A DNA stretch of 64,000 bases from JACCTU01 sp963769665 (GCA_963769665.1 CAVYMQ010000003.1:1612001-1676000), one strand, 5' to 3'; positions 16,126 through 25,320 are shown, counted from the stretch's first letter. Program-made: numbers and translations. Notes: generated from the letters alone by a model not told the origin.

Positions 16126-18183
16126 GTGATGACACCGATCCGCACCGCAGCGGGTTTCACGGGCGTGGACCCGCCCGAGCGTTGGCAACCCTCTCGGTCG
16201 ACGCCTCGACCTGAACGCCTGGAGCGTGCACTCGACGTCCTGCCGGGCGTCGGCGTCACGGTGGCGAAGCGGCTCGCCAAGCTGGGTCTCGGCACCGTCG
16301 GCGATCTCCTCCGGCACGCGCCGTTCCGTTACGAGCCGGCTGCGCCGGAGCTCCAGATCGCGGAGCTGTTCGGCGAGGAGGAGGCCGCGATCTCCGGCGT
16401 CGTGGTCAGCGTGCGCAAGCGGCGCGCGCGCCGGCTGACGATCGTCACCGCGCGCGTCGAGGACGAGAGCGGTCACATCGACGCCGTCTGGTTCAACCAG
16501 GAGTGGCTCGTCGACAAGCTGCAACCGGGCACGCACGTGCGACTCCGCGGTCAGCGGCGACGCAACGACTTCGTCGTCAAGAGCTACGACCTCGGCGAGA
16601 CGGCGCAGACCGCCGACTTCGCGCCCGTCTATCCGGCGAGCGAGGACGTGACCACGAAGCGGCTGCGCGCGTACGTGGAGTCGGCGCTGCCGTACGCGAA
16701 CGATGTCGGCGACCTGCTCCCCGCCGTACTGCGTGCGCGGCTCGAGCTTCCGATCGCGCGCGACGCGCTCGTTGCGATCCACCGGCCGCAGTCGGAGCAA
16801 GACGCCGAGCGCGGGCGGCGACGGCTCGCGTTCGACGAGCTCCTCAAGCTTCAGCTCGCGCTTGCCCTGGCCCGTCGCGACCGCGAGGACGCGAAGGCGC
16901 CCGAGCTCGGCGCGCCCGGCGAGCTGATCGAGCGCTACCGCGGCGCCCTCCCCTTCACGTTCACGGAGCATCAAGAGCGCGCGATCGCCGAGCTCGATCA
17001 CGACCTCGCCCGCAGCGTGCCGATGCAGCGCCTCCTGCAGGGCGACGTCGGCTCGGGCAAGACGGTGGTCGCGCTCTACGCGCTCCTGCGCGCGGTCGAG
17101 CACGGGTACCGCGGCGCGCTCATGGCCCCGACCGAGACGCTCGCCGAGCAGCACTTCCTGACGATCGACCCGATCTGCGTCGCGCTCGGCGTCCGCGCAG
17201 CGCTGCTGACGAGCCACGCAAGGGCGGGCGTCGGCGATGCGCAGATCGTCGTCGGCACGCACGCGCTGATCCAGGAAGGCGCGGAGCTCGACGACCTCGG
17301 TGTCGCCGTCGTCGACGAGCAGCACCGCTTCGGCGTCGAGCAGCGCAAGGCGCTCTCGGAGGGACGCTCGCCGCACGTCCTGCACATGACCGCGACGCCG
17401 ATCCCGCGCACGCTCGCGCTGACGCTCTACGGCGACCTCTCGGTCAGCGAGATCGCGAAGCCGCCGGCGAATCGCAAGCCGATCGTCACGCGCTGGATCC
17501 CGCAGGAACGAAGCTCGGAGGCGTACACGCGGCTCCGTCGACTGCTCGAGGAAGGACGGCAGGCCTATGTCGTGTGCCCGGTGATCGAGAAGTCGGAGAC
17601 GCGGCAGGCGAAGGCGGCAGAGGTGGAGGCCGAGCGGCTTCGCCACGGGGAGCTGAAGGGCTTCCGCGTCGGCTGCCTGCACGGGCGGCTCAAGCCCGCC
17701 GACCGCCGCTCGCTGATGGCGCAGTTCAAGGCGCACGAGCTCGACGTGCTCGTCGCGACGACGGTGATCGAGGTCGGCGTCGACGTCGCGAACTCGACGG
17801 TGATGATCGTGCAGGAGGCCGACCGGTTCGGGCTCGCCCAGCTCCACCAGCTTCGCGGGCGCGTGGGGCGTGGGGGAGAGCAGTCGTACTGCCTGCTCGT
17901 CTCACGCGCTAAGGACGAGCTGACGGACTCCGCGCGCGCTCGCCTCGAGGCGATGGTCGAGACGACCGACGGCTTCGAGCTCGCCGAGCGCGACCTCGAG
18001 ATCCGCGGGGAGGGCGAGCTGCTCGGCACCCGGCAGTCGGGCGCGTTCGGCCTGCGCTTCGCGTCGCTCCGGGGCGACCGCGACCTGCTGGAGCTCGCCC
18101 GGCGCGAGGCCGAGGCGCTCGCGGGCGGCGAGGGGCTGCTCCAGGAGGAGGTCCTGCGCAGAGCCTCCCTCGTGGCAGCTTGA
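16126..18183 (+). CDS. recG: ATP-dependent DNA helicase RecG
   Basis: 685 residues; remodels stalled forks and branch-migrates Holliday junctions. An N-terminal helix-hairpin-helix region (LPGVGVTVAKRLAKLGLGTV) leads to a wedge OB fold. The helicase core has GDVGSGKTVVA (Walker A), APTETLAEQH, VVDEQHRFGVEQR (DEQH box), MTATPIPRTLALT and VIEVGVDVANSTVM. The QLHQLRGRVGRG motif VI and a C-terminal TRG region follow. It starts at GTG 16126 or the adjacent ATG 16129. The next gene starts just after its stop. Confidence 0.96.
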   Translation: MMTPIRTAAGFTGVDPPERWQPSRSTPRPERLERALDVLPGVGVTVAKRLAKLGLGTVGDLLRHAPFRYEPAAPELQIAELFGEEEAAISGVVVSVRKRRARRLTIVTARVEDESGHIDAVWFNQEWLVDKLQPGTHVRLRGQRRRNDFVVKSYDLGETAQTADFAPVYPASEDVTTKRLRAYVESALPYANDVGDLLPAVLRARLELPIARDALVAIHRPQSEQDAERGRRRLAFDELLKLQLALALARRDREDAKAPELGAPGELIERYRGALPFTFTEHQERAIAELDHDLARSVPMQRLLQGDVGSGKTVVALYALLRAVEHGYRGALMAPTETLAEQHFLTIDPICVALGVRAALLTSHARAGVGDAQIVVGTHALIQEGAELDDLGVAVVDEQHRFGVEQRKALSEGRSPHVLHMTATPIPRTLALTLYGDLSVSEIAKPPANRKPIVTRWIPQERSSEAYTRLRRLLEEGRQAYVVCPVIEKSETRQAKAAEVEAERLRHGELKGFRVGCLHGRLKPADRRSLMAQFKAHELDVLVATTVIEVGVDVANSTVMIVQEADRFGLAQLHQLRGRVGRGGEQSYCLLVSRAKDELTDSARARLEAMVETTDGFELAERDLEIRGEGELLGTRQSGAFGLRFASLRGDRDLLELARREAEALAGGEGLLQEEVLRRASLVAA

Positions 18184-18191
18184 ATACGGGC

Positions 18192-18464
18192 ATGTGCCGA
18201 AACATCCACACGCTCTACAACTTCGAGCCCCCGGCGACCGAGGACGAAATCCGCGGTGCCGCGCTCCAGTACGTCCGCAAGGTCAGCGGCTTCACGAAGC
18301 CCTCGCAGGCGAACGAGGCCGTGTTCGACGCCGCGGTCGACGAGGTGGCCGAGGCGACGCGCAGGCTGATCGCCGCGCTCGTCACGAACGCCGCGCCGAA
18401 GGACCGCGAGGTCGAGGCCGAGCGGGCGCGCGAGCGGGCGAAGAAGCGCTTCGCAACGGCGTAG
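18192..18464 (+). CDS. DUF2277 family protein
   Basis: 90 residues starting MCRNIHTLYNFEPPATEDEI, the hallmark of the DUF2277 family, followed by ALQYVRKVSGFTKPSQANEAVFD and a charged helical C-terminus. Function unknown. ATG 18192 gives the family's MCRNI start, whereas a TTG at 18180 would add four residues. It lies between recG and rsmD, only 8 nt after recG. Confidence 0.85.
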   Translation: MCRNIHTLYNFEPPATEDEIRGAALQYVRKVSGFTKPSQANEAVFDAAVDEVAEATRRLIAALVTNAAPKDREVEAERARERAKKRFATA

Positions 18465-18468
18465 TTCG

Positions 18469-18995
18469 TTGCGGATCATCGCGGGAACGCATCGGGGCCA
18501 CCGGATCGCCGCGCCGAAGGGTCTCGACACCCGTCCCACGAGCGATCGCGTGCGCGAGAGCGCGTTCAACCTGATCGGCCCCGTCGACGGCGCCTCGGTG
18601 CTCGACCTCTTCGCCGGCTCGGGTGCGATGGGGCTCGAGGCGCTCTCCCGCGGCGCCGAGAGCGCGACCTTCGTCGAGGCCGACCGACGCGCTGCGGAGA
18701 CGATCGACGAGAACCTCGCGAAGCTGCGGCTCACAGGCGCGCGGATCGTGCGCGACGACGCGGTTCGAGCCCTCGCCGCCGAGGCCTCCGCGGGCAGGAA
18801 GTACGATCTCGTGCTGGTCGACCCACCGTACGACCTCTATCCCGAACTCGAGCCCAAGCTTGCGCGCTATCTCCCACACGTCCTCGCCGACGGCGGCCTT
18901 CTGGTCGTCGAGACCGGCGCGCGCGTCGAGCCCACGCTCCCGCTCGAGCAGCGCACGTCTCGCAGGTACGGGTCGGCGCGCGTGACCCTCTTCGA

Positions 18996-18999
<4 letters not shown>
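18469..18999 (+). CDS. rsmD: 16S rRNA (guanine-966-N2) methyltransferase RsmD
   Basis: 176 residues. Starts MRIIAGTHRGHRIAAP (TTG 18469), with TRPTSDRVRESAFNLI, SAM-binding DLFAGSGAMGLEALSRGA and the catalytic LVDPPYDL. Methylates G966 of 16S rRNA during 30S assembly. Length is typical. It overlaps coaD by 4 nt, the usual bacterial pairing. Confidence 0.95.
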
Positions 19000-19511
<512 letters not shown>

Positions 19512-19522
19512 ACTTCCCGCCG

Positions 19523-20026
19523 ATGGACGTACTGGTTCTGATCGACAAGCTGGACGACCTCGTGCACAACGCGAAGGCCGTCCCCCTCACCGACCAGGTG
19601 CGGATCGACCGCGAGGAGATCTACGACATCCTCGACCAGATGCGCGCGACGATCCCCGAGGAGATCAAGCAGGCGCGGTGGATCGTCAAGGAGCGCCAGG
19701 ACATGCTGGCCGAGGCGAAGCGGGAGGTCGACCGGCTGCTGGCCGAGGCGCGCGAGCAGGCGGTGCGCGAGGCCTCGCAGACCGAGATCGTCAAGCTCGC
19801 CGAGCGGCAGGCGCAGGACATCGTCGACGAGGCGCGCCGGCAGGCCCGCGAGACGCGGCTCGAGATGGAGGACTGGGCTGACGGGATTCTCTCGACGCTC
19901 GAGGTCAACCTCGAGAAGTTCCTCACCGCGGTCAAGCGCGGCCGCGAGCGGTTGCACGAGCGCTCGCAGGAACACGTGATGGCCGGCGTCTCCGACGCCG
20001 CCACGAACGAAGATCCTTTCCAGTAA
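19523..20026 (+). CDS. SepIVA/DivIVA-like coiled-coil protein
   Basis: 167 residues, highly charged, with a short structured head (MDVLVLIDKLDDLVHNAKAVPLTDQVRIDREEIYDILDQMRATIP) then a long coiled coil from about 45 to 135 (AEAKREVDRLLAEAREQA...). In mycobacteria the gene between coaD and DUF177 encodes SepIVA, a septation/elongation factor, and size, position and head sequence agree. Homology is inferred from these, not computed. ATG 19523 follows TAGACT (19509-19514, includes the coaD stop) by 8 nt. Confidence 0.78.
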   Translation: MDVLVLIDKLDDLVHNAKAVPLTDQVRIDREEIYDILDQMRATIPEEIKQARWIVKERQDMLAEAKREVDRLLAEAREQAVREASQTEIVKLAERQAQDIVDEARRQARETRLEMEDWADGILSTLEVNLEKFLTAVKRGRERLHERSQEHVMAGVSDAATNEDPFQ

Positions 20027-20030
20027 CGCG

Positions 20031-20501
20031 CTAGCCGCTCTCGGGTGCTCCGCTCCAGCCGGTGAACAACTTCCGGTCGAGCGGCTTCAGCCACGGTCGG
20101 CTGGGGCTGGTGTTCGTGTAGACGCAGCAGCGGCGGCCGTTCAGCCGGAGCACAACAGCGTCGATGCCGGGATGCTCCGTCAGCGTGTAGACGACTTGTG
20201 CGCTCAGATGGAACTCTCGCCGGTGCGCTGGTCTGGGGGCCACGAGTGCCACGTACGCCACTCCCTTCCGCACGACGAACGAGTCCAGCTTCGCGCCGCG
20301 CGGCAGCTCGCTGACGAGGCCGTCGCCCGGAGCGGTCAGCGCGAGCTCTCGCAGCAGCGCGCGCGGCTCCCGTGCGGTGGTCTCGACCCGGACGAGCTGC
20401 CCCGTCCAGTCATCGACGAGGTAGACGTGCAAGGGCTCGCCGCCGCCACCGCCTCCGCAGCCGGCCAAGACCAGTGCGATCACGAGGGCGAGCCTGCGCA
20501 C
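20031..20501 (-). CDS. GerMN-domain lipoprotein
   Basis: 156 residues. MRRLALVIALVLAGCGGGGGG is a lipoprotein signal with lipobox LAGC, predicting lipid attachment at Cys15. The remainder matches a GerMN (sporulation/germination GerM) domain: HVYLVDDWTGQLVRVETT, ALLRELALTAPGDGLVSELPRGAKL, VRKGVAYVAL and QVVYTLTEHPGIDAVVLRLNG. Such lipoproteins occur in non-spore-forming actinobacteria, so sporulation is not implied. Its stop lies 5 nt from the convergent SepIVA-like stop. Confidence 0.8.
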   Translation of the reverse strand: MRRLALVIALVLAGCGGGGGGEPLHVYLVDDWTGQLVRVETTAREPRALLRELALTAPGDGLVSELPRGAKLDSFVVRKGVAYVALVAPRPAHRREFHLSAQVVYTLTEHPGIDAVVLRLNGRRCCVYTNTSPSRPWLKPLDRKLFTGWSGAPESG

Positions 20502-20536
20502 ACCGCATCTACACCCGAGCGGCTGAAAGAGTTCCG

Positions 20537-21445
20537 CTACGCCAGGACGCGCAGCTCGGCGCAGACCTGCTGCGCCAGCTCGACGAACGCGCGCGCGGAG
20601 GGGCTGCGGTGGCGGTCGCGGTGCCAGACCACGGCGATCGTGCGCGGCGGGACGTCGTCGAGCTCGACGATGCGCACGCGCTCGTCCTCCTCGTCGACCG
20701 TCAGCCGCGGGACGACCGCGGCGCCCAGGCCGGCCGCGACCATGCCCTGCACCGTCCCGTTGTGGTCGGAGCGAAAGACGAAGCGGAGCGGCTCGGGCGA
20801 GAAGCTCTCGAGCTGGTTCAGTCCGCGGCAGTGCCGGAAGCCGATCAGGTCGAGTCCCGCCGCGGCGGCGAGCGTCGTCGTGTCGGGGTCGTCCGCGTCG
20901 GCGGGAAGGACGAGCACGTAGGGATCGCGCAGCACTTCCGCGTGCTCGAACGGGCCGTCCGGGAGCGGCAGGTCGGCGAACGTCAAGTCGAGCTCGCCCC
21001 GCTCGATCTGGCCGAGCAGCTCCACGTCGTTCGCCGCTTCCTCGAGCGAGACCTCGACGCGGGGCCAGCCCTCGACGAAGCGCGACATCAGCGTGGGGAG
21101 GATGTGCTGGCCGACGCTTTGGTAGACGCCCACGCGGAGCGTCCCGGCCTGGCCGGTGCCGAGGGCGTCCATGTCCGCGCGCGCCGCTGAGAGGCGAGAG
21201 ACGATCGCCTCGGCGTGGCGGAGCAGCAGCTCGCCCGCCTCGGTCAGCGAGACCTTGCGCGGCCCTCCGGGTCGCTCGACGAGCTTCTCGCCGACGATCC
21301 GCTCGAGGGTCGCGATCTGCTGGCTGATCGCCGACTGCGTGTACCCGAGCGAGACGGCGGCGCGTCCGAACGAGGCCTCACGGGAAACGGCCTCCAATGC
21401 GATCAAGTGGCGAAGCTCGACGCCGAGCCAACGATCAGGATCCAT
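20537..21445 (-). CDS. LysR-family transcriptional regulator
   Basis: 302 residues. The N-terminal winged helix-turn-helix is ELRHLIALEAVSREASFGRAAVSLGYTQSAISQQIATLERIVG. A linker helix and a periplasmic-binding-like effector domain (GTLRVGVYQSVGQHILP onward) follow. ATG 21445 has a TATCTT hexamer (21457-21452) 6 nt upstream. It is divergent from the small membrane ORF and EamA transporter, which LysR proteins of this arrangement commonly control. Effector unknown. Confidence 0.92.
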   Translation of the reverse strand: MDPDRWLGVELRHLIALEAVSREASFGRAAVSLGYTQSAISQQIATLERIVGEKLVERPGGPRKVSLTEAGELLLRHAEAIVSRLSAARADMDALGTGQAGTLRVGVYQSVGQHILPTLMSRFVEGWPRVEVSLEEAANDVELLGQIERGELDLTFADLPLPDGPFEHAEVLRDPYVLVLPADADDPDTTTLAAAAGLDLIGFRHCRGLNQLESFSPEPLRFVFRSDHNGTVQGMVAAGLGAAVVPRLTVDEEDERVRIVELDDVPPRTIAVVWHRDRHRSPSARAFVELAQQVCAELRVLA

Positions 21446-21505
21446 GATGGAAAGATACCAAAACCCGATTTGCGCTAATGGAAGCCCATGCCGATACTGG
21501 GTGTC

Positions 21506-21622
21506 ATGGAGCTAGTGATCCTCGCCTTCCTCCTGCTGATCGGCCCGCTGGCCGTTCGCTACGGCGCGGACTCGCGTGTGACTGACACTCGCGAACGACG
21601 CGGTCCGTGGCGCATCGGCTAG
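21506..21622 (+). CDS. Small single-span membrane protein
   Basis: 38 residues from ATG 21506 (44 from ATG 21488): one hydrophobic span LVILAFLLLIGPLAVRYGAD followed by a charged tail (SRVTDTRERRGPWRIG). Its 3' end overlaps the start of the EamA gene in another frame by 16 nt, suggesting coupling. Position between a divergent LysR gene and a transporter, and the clean span-plus-tail design, argue that it is translated. No function is assigned. Confidence 0.55.
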   Translation: MELVILAFLLLIGPLAVRYGADSRVTDTRERRGPWRIG

Positions 21623-22530
21623 GCGCACCGACTGCAGCGGTCTGGGCCGCGCTCGGCGCGATCTACGTCATTTGGGGTGCGACGTACCTCGGGATGGAGA
21701 TCGCGATGGAGTCGATCCCGCCGTTCCTTATGGCCTCGCTCCGGTTCCTCGCGGCGGGGGCGATCCTCTTCGCGGTCTTCCGACCGCGGGAACGGCCGAC
21801 CTTGCACCACTGGGTTGCCACGGCGATCGTCGGCACGTTCCTCCTCGTCGGGGGTAACGCACTCGTGGCGGTCGCGCAGCAGCGGATCGACACGGGCGTG
21901 GCAGCGCTGATCGTGGCGACCTTTCCGCTCTGGATCGCAACGTTCGACTTCGCCGCGAACGGCCGGCGGCTCAGGCCGATCGCCGTCGTCGGCGTGATCA
22001 TCGGCTTCGCTGGGATCGCGCTGCTGATCCGACCGGGCGGCGACATCGATCTCGTCGGCGCGCTCATCTGCCTCTTCGCCCCGATCTCCTGGACGATCGG
22101 GTCGCTCTACGCGCGAGGCGCCCGACTGCCCGACAACCTGCTGCTCGGCTCCGGGATGGAGATGCTCGCCGGCGGGGCACTGCTGGCAGTCGTCGGCTTC
22201 GCCTCGGGCGAGCGACTCGACGTCGCCGCGATCTCGGGTCGTTCGTGGCTCGCGCTCGCCGCGCTCATCCTCTTCGGGTCGATCGTCGCCTACTCCTGTT
22301 ACGTCTGGCTGCTCACGGTCGCGCCGACGGAGCTCGTCAGCACGTACGCGTACGTCAACCCCGTGATCGCCGTGCTGCTCGGGACGATCTTCCTGGACGA
22401 GGTGATCACCGGTTGGGTGCTGCTCGCGGGCGCCGCGATCGTGACCTCCGTCGTGCTGATCGTGAGGGCGCAGAGCGCGCCTGCGGAGGAGCCGGAGGCT
22501 GAAGAGGACGCTGCTACGCTGGCCGCATGA
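21607..22530 (+). CDS. EamA (DMT superfamily) transporter
   Basis: 307 residues with about ten membrane spans in two EamA repeats: AALGAIYVIWGATYLGMEIAMESIPPFLMASLRFLAAG in the first and ICLFAPISWTIGSLYARGA in the second, ending with the conserved ELVSTYAYVNPVIAVLLG. Exports or exchanges small metabolites such as amino acids; substrate unknown. GTG 21607 lies inside the small upstream ORF. It overlaps the start of DUF177 by 4 nt. Likely regulated by the divergent LysR. Confidence 0.9.
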   Translation: MAHRLGAPTAAVWAALGAIYVIWGATYLGMEIAMESIPPFLMASLRFLAAGAILFAVFRPRERPTLHHWVATAIVGTFLLVGGNALVAVAQQRIDTGVAALIVATFPLWIATFDFAANGRRLRPIAVVGVIIGFAGIALLIRPGGDIDLVGALICLFAPISWTIGSLYARGARLPDNLLLGSGMEMLAGGALLAVVGFASGERLDVAAISGRSWLALAALILFGSIVAYSCYVWLLTVAPTELVSTYAYVNPVIAVLLGTIFLDEVITGWVLLAGAAIVTSVVLIVRAQSAPAEEPEAEEDAATLAA

Positions 22531-23036
22531 CCAGCTTCGACCTTCGGGCGTTGAAGCTCCGGTCGGGCGAGCAGTTTCAGGACGAGGTCGAGGTGCAGCT
22601 CGCGCCGCTCGAGTTCGGCGGCCAGCGCTATCTCCCCGTTCCCGAAGAGGTCCCCACGGAGTTTCGCGCCACGCAAGCTTCCACCGGCACGATGTTCGAG
22701 CTGTCGTTCGTCGGACGGCTGCACGGCCCATGCCAGCGTTGCCTCCGCGACACGGCGATCGACCACGACGTCTCCGCCAGCGAGTACCACGCGTCGAGCG
22801 CCGACGCGGACGAGGAGCTGCGCTCGGAGTACGTCGCGGACGACAAGCTCGACCTCTCCGGCTGGGCGCGCGACGCGCTCGTCCTCGACCTGCCGGCTCA
22901 GATCCTCCACGACCCCGACTGCGCGGGTCTCTGCCCGACCTGCGGGAAGGACCTGAACGAGGAGCCGCACAAGCACGAGGAGGAGCACTCCGATCCGCGC
23001 TGGGAGGCGCTCGAGCAGCTCCGCAAGCAGCTCTAG
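22527..23036 (+). CDS. DUF177 (YceD family) protein
   Basis: 169 residues. CQRCLRDTAIDHDVSASEYHAS in the middle and CAGLCPTCGKDLNEEPHKHEEEHSDPRWEALEQLRKQL at the end form the cysteine-rich DUF177 signature. The gene always sits directly before rpmF, as here, and is thought to act in ribosome or rRNA homeostasis. ATG 22527 follows TACGCT (22515-22520) by 6 nt although it overlaps the EamA stop, so it probably has its own promoter. Confidence 0.9.
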   Translation: MTSFDLRALKLRSGEQFQDEVEVQLAPLEFGGQRYLPVPEEVPTEFRATQASTGTMFELSFVGRLHGPCQRCLRDTAIDHDVSASEYHASSADADEELRSEYVADDKLDLSGWARDALVLDLPAQILHDPDCAGLCPTCGKDLNEEPHKHEEEHSDPRWEALEQLRKQL

Positions 23037-23060
23037 CGCTCCGCTACTCTTCCCCGGCTC

Positions 23061-23249
23061 ATGGCCGTCCCCAAGAAGAAGACCTCGAAGGCGCGTCGAG
23101 ACAAGCGCCGCGCGACGCACCGGCTCGAGGCGCCGCGCGTCAACCTCTGCCCGCAGTGCGGCAACCCGAAGCAGCCGCACCGCATGTGCCCGATCTGCAA
23201 GACCTACAACGGTCGCGAGATCGAGCCGCTCCACATCCAGGCCCCGTAG
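23061..23249 (+). CDS. rpmF: 50S ribosomal protein L32
   Basis: 62 residues: MAVPKKKTSKARRDKRRATH followed by zinc-binding CPQCGNPKQPHRMCPIC and TYNGREI. Typical zinc-type L32. ATG 23061 lies 10 nt after TACTCT (23045-23050). A 170-nt gap with no recognisable element separates it from plsX. Confidence 0.95.
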   Translation: MAVPKKKTSKARRDKRRATHRLEAPRVNLCPQCGNPKQPHRMCPICKTYNGREIEPLHIQAP

Positions 23250-23419
23250 GCTATGAGCCGGTATCGGGGCGCAGCGCTGAGCCGTCCGGCTGCGCTGGGC
23301 CGCGCGATGCGGCGTCCTCAGTCGCGCCCGTATCACTTCGGATACGAGCGCTCCCTGCGTCCTTGCCTCGCACGACCCATCGCACCCGGACGGCGAGCCT
23401 GCACCCCGACACCGGCTCA

Positions 23420-24412
23420 ATGACCCGCATCGCGGTCGACGCGATGGGGGGCGACCGCGCCCCTGAGGAGGTCGTCGCCGGGGCCCTCGAGGCGCGGAGC
23501 GAGACGATCGAGCCGATCCTCTTCGGCCCGCCCGGGCTCGACACCGGCGGCCTCGAGCTCGTCGAGGCGCCCGAGCTCATCTTGATGGACGACAAGCCCG
23601 CCGATGCCGTCCGCTCGAAGCCCAACAGCTCGCTCGTCGTGGCGAACCGCGCCGTCGGCGAGGGTCGTGCCGACGCTGTCGTCTCGGCGGGGAACACCGG
23701 CGCGATGCTCGCGGCAGGGCTGCTCCAGATCCGGCGGCTGAAGGGCGTCCAACGGCCGGCGATCGCCGTCGTGATCCCGGCGCGCTACGGGGCGACGGTG
23801 CTCATCGACGCAGGGGCGAACGCCGACTCGCGCCCCGAGCACCTGCTCCAGTTCGCGCACATGGGCTCGATCTTCGCCGAAGAGATCCTCGAGCGACCGA
23901 ACCCCGAGGTGCGTCTGCTCTCGATCGGCGAGGAGCCGGAGAAAGGCAATCACCTCGTCCTCGAGGCGCATGCGCTGCTCCGCGAGAGCGGGCTCAACTT
24001 CAAGGGGAACACCGAGGCAGGCGAGCTCCTGCGCTTCGCCGCGGACGTCGTCGTCGCCGACGGGTTCACGGGGAACGTCGCCCTGAAGCTGCTCGAGGGG
24101 ACGATCAAGGAGCTCCTCGACGCGCTTCGGGAGGAGATCTCCGCCACGACGAGGGGGAAGCTCGGCGGGCTGCTCATCAGGCCCGCTGCGCGGGGGCTCC
24201 GGAGCCGGCTCGACCCGGACACCTACGGCGGTGCGTACCTCCTCGGCCTCCGGGGTCTGTCGGTGATCGCACACGGAAACTCGTCCCGGACGGCGATCGC
24301 GAACGCGATCCGGCTGGCCGCGAGAGGGGTCGAAAACGGCGTCGTGGATCGTCTTTCGGAGCGGATGGTGGTAGATTCCGCGCGCCCCGACGTCCCCGAC
24401 CAAACGAGGTGA
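23420..24412 (+). CDS. plsX: Phosphate acyltransferase PlsX
   Basis: 330 residues; makes acyl-phosphate from acyl-ACP for phospholipid synthesis. MTRIAVDAMGGDRAPEEVVAGA is the family N-terminus. SAGNTGAMLAAGLL, DAGANADSRPEHLLQFAHMG and VADGFTGNVALKLLEG are the conserved blocks. ATG 23420 gives the typical start. It is followed one base later by acpP. Acyl-phosphate is also the product of FakA/FakB, encoded 8 kb upstream. Confidence 0.95.
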   Translation: MTRIAVDAMGGDRAPEEVVAGALEARSETIEPILFGPPGLDTGGLELVEAPELILMDDKPADAVRSKPNSSLVVANRAVGEGRADAVVSAGNTGAMLAAGLLQIRRLKGVQRPAIAVVIPARYGATVLIDAGANADSRPEHLLQFAHMGSIFAEEILERPNPEVRLLSIGEEPEKGNHLVLEAHALLRESGLNFKGNTEAGELLRFAADVVVADGFTGNVALKLLEGTIKELLDALREEISATTRGKLGGLLIRPAARGLRSRLDPDTYGGAYLLGLRGLSVIAHGNSSRTAIANAIRLAARGVENGVVDRLSERMVVDSARPDVPDQTR

Positions 24413-24413
24413 G

Positions 24414-24659
24414 ATGGCAGCGTCGCGCGAAGAAGTCTTCGAGCGAGTCAAGGAAGTCCTGACGGAGCAGCTCGGCATCGATGAAGGCGAGGTCACCGAG
24501 GAGGCGTCCTTCACGGAGGACCTCGACGCGGACTCTCTCGACCTCGTCGAGCTCATCATGGAGCTGGAGGACCAGTTCGGGATCAAGATCTCGGACGACG
24601 ACGCGCAGAAGATCACGACTGTCGGGCAGGCCGTCGACTACGTCTCGACACACCAGTAG
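24414..24659 (+). CDS. acpP: Acyl carrier protein
   Basis: 81 residues, acidic. EEVFERVKEVLTEQLGIDEGEVTEEASFTEDLDADSLDLVELIMELEDQFGIKI contains the DSLD motif whose serine carries 4'-phosphopantetheine. ATG 24414 has a GAGGTGAG ribosome-binding site overlapping the plsX stop, so this gene is clearly leadered. A TAGATT hexamer lies at 24372-24377. Confidence 0.96.
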   Translation: MAASREEVFERVKEVLTEQLGIDEGEVTEEASFTEDLDADSLDLVELIMELEDQFGIKISDDDAQKITTVGQAVDYVSTHQ

Positions 24660-24681
24660 CGAGACAGCCGCGCTCGCGCGG

Positions 24682-25320
24682 CTGATCGACTCGCTGCCGG
24701 CCGGGCGGCTCGAACAAGTCTTCCGCCATCCCTCCCAGACCGAGGACCGGGTCGAGTCGTACGAGCGGCTCGAGTTCCTCGGCGACAGCGTGCTCGGCTT
24801 CGTGGTCGCGCGCGCCCTCTACGACCGCTTCCCCGAGTTCTCGGAGGGGCAGCTGTCGAAGATCCGCGCGCACGTCGTCTCGCGGCGCTCGTGCGCCGTG
24901 GTCGCCGCCGAGCTCGGGCTCGACCGGCGGCTCGAGGAGAGCGGCGTGATCCCGGACGATCTCCTCCGCTCGTCGAACGTTCTCGCCGCGCTCATGGAGG
25001 CGGTGCTCGCGGCGCTGTACCTCGAAGTTGGTCTCGACAAGCTCGCAGGCCCGGTGATCGAGGCGTTCGGGCCGCAGATCGAGGAGGCGCTGACCGAGTC
25101 GGTCGACCAGAAGACGACCCTCCAGGAGGAACTGGCGAAGCGGGGCCAGCGAGTCGAGTACGTCACGCTCACGACCGAGGGCCCGCCGCACAACCGCACG
25201 TTCGAATGTGCGGCGCTCGTCGACGGCGAGCAGGTCGGGACCGGCAGCGGCCGGACGAAGAAGGACGCCGAGCAGGAGGCCGCACGAATGGCGCTGGACC
25301 GGCTTGGACTCCCCGGCTAG
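24682..25320 (+). CDS. rnc: Ribonuclease III (start codon uncertain)
   Basis: About 213 residues. The RNase III domain has the signature ESYERLEFLGDSVLG (metal-binding Glu and Asp) and NVLAALMEAVLAALYLEVG. The C-terminal double-stranded RNA-binding domain runs DQKTTLQEELAKRGQ to GSGRTKKDAEQEAARMAL. Two oddities: (1) no ATG, GTG or TTG lies in frame between acpP and the domain, the nearest being an ATG at 24481 deep inside acpP, so CTG 24682 is my best guess; (2) the Asp usual in LADxxEA is Ala here, leaving only the Glu of the pair. Position between acpP and smc is the normal one. Confidence 0.85.
   Translation: MIDSLPAGRLEQVFRHPSQTEDRVESYERLEFLGDSVLGFVVARALYDRFPEFSEGQLSKIRAHVVSRRSCAVVAAELGLDRRLEESGVIPDDLLRSSNVLAALMEAVLAALYLEVGLDKLAGPVIEAFGPQIEEALTESVDQKTTLQEELAKRGQRVEYVTLTTEGPPHNRTFECAALVDGEQVGTGSGRTKKDAEQEAARMALDRLGLPG

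Noticed and set aside
20172..21190. Plus-strand frames opposite the GerMN lipoprotein and LysR genes
   Set aside because: The minus-strand products have a clear lipobox and helix-turn-helix; the plus frames have no domain.
23250..23419. Regulatory element such as a FapR-type site between rpmF and plsX
   Set aside because: No dyad of the expected kind could be found; the 170 nt contain nothing I can support.
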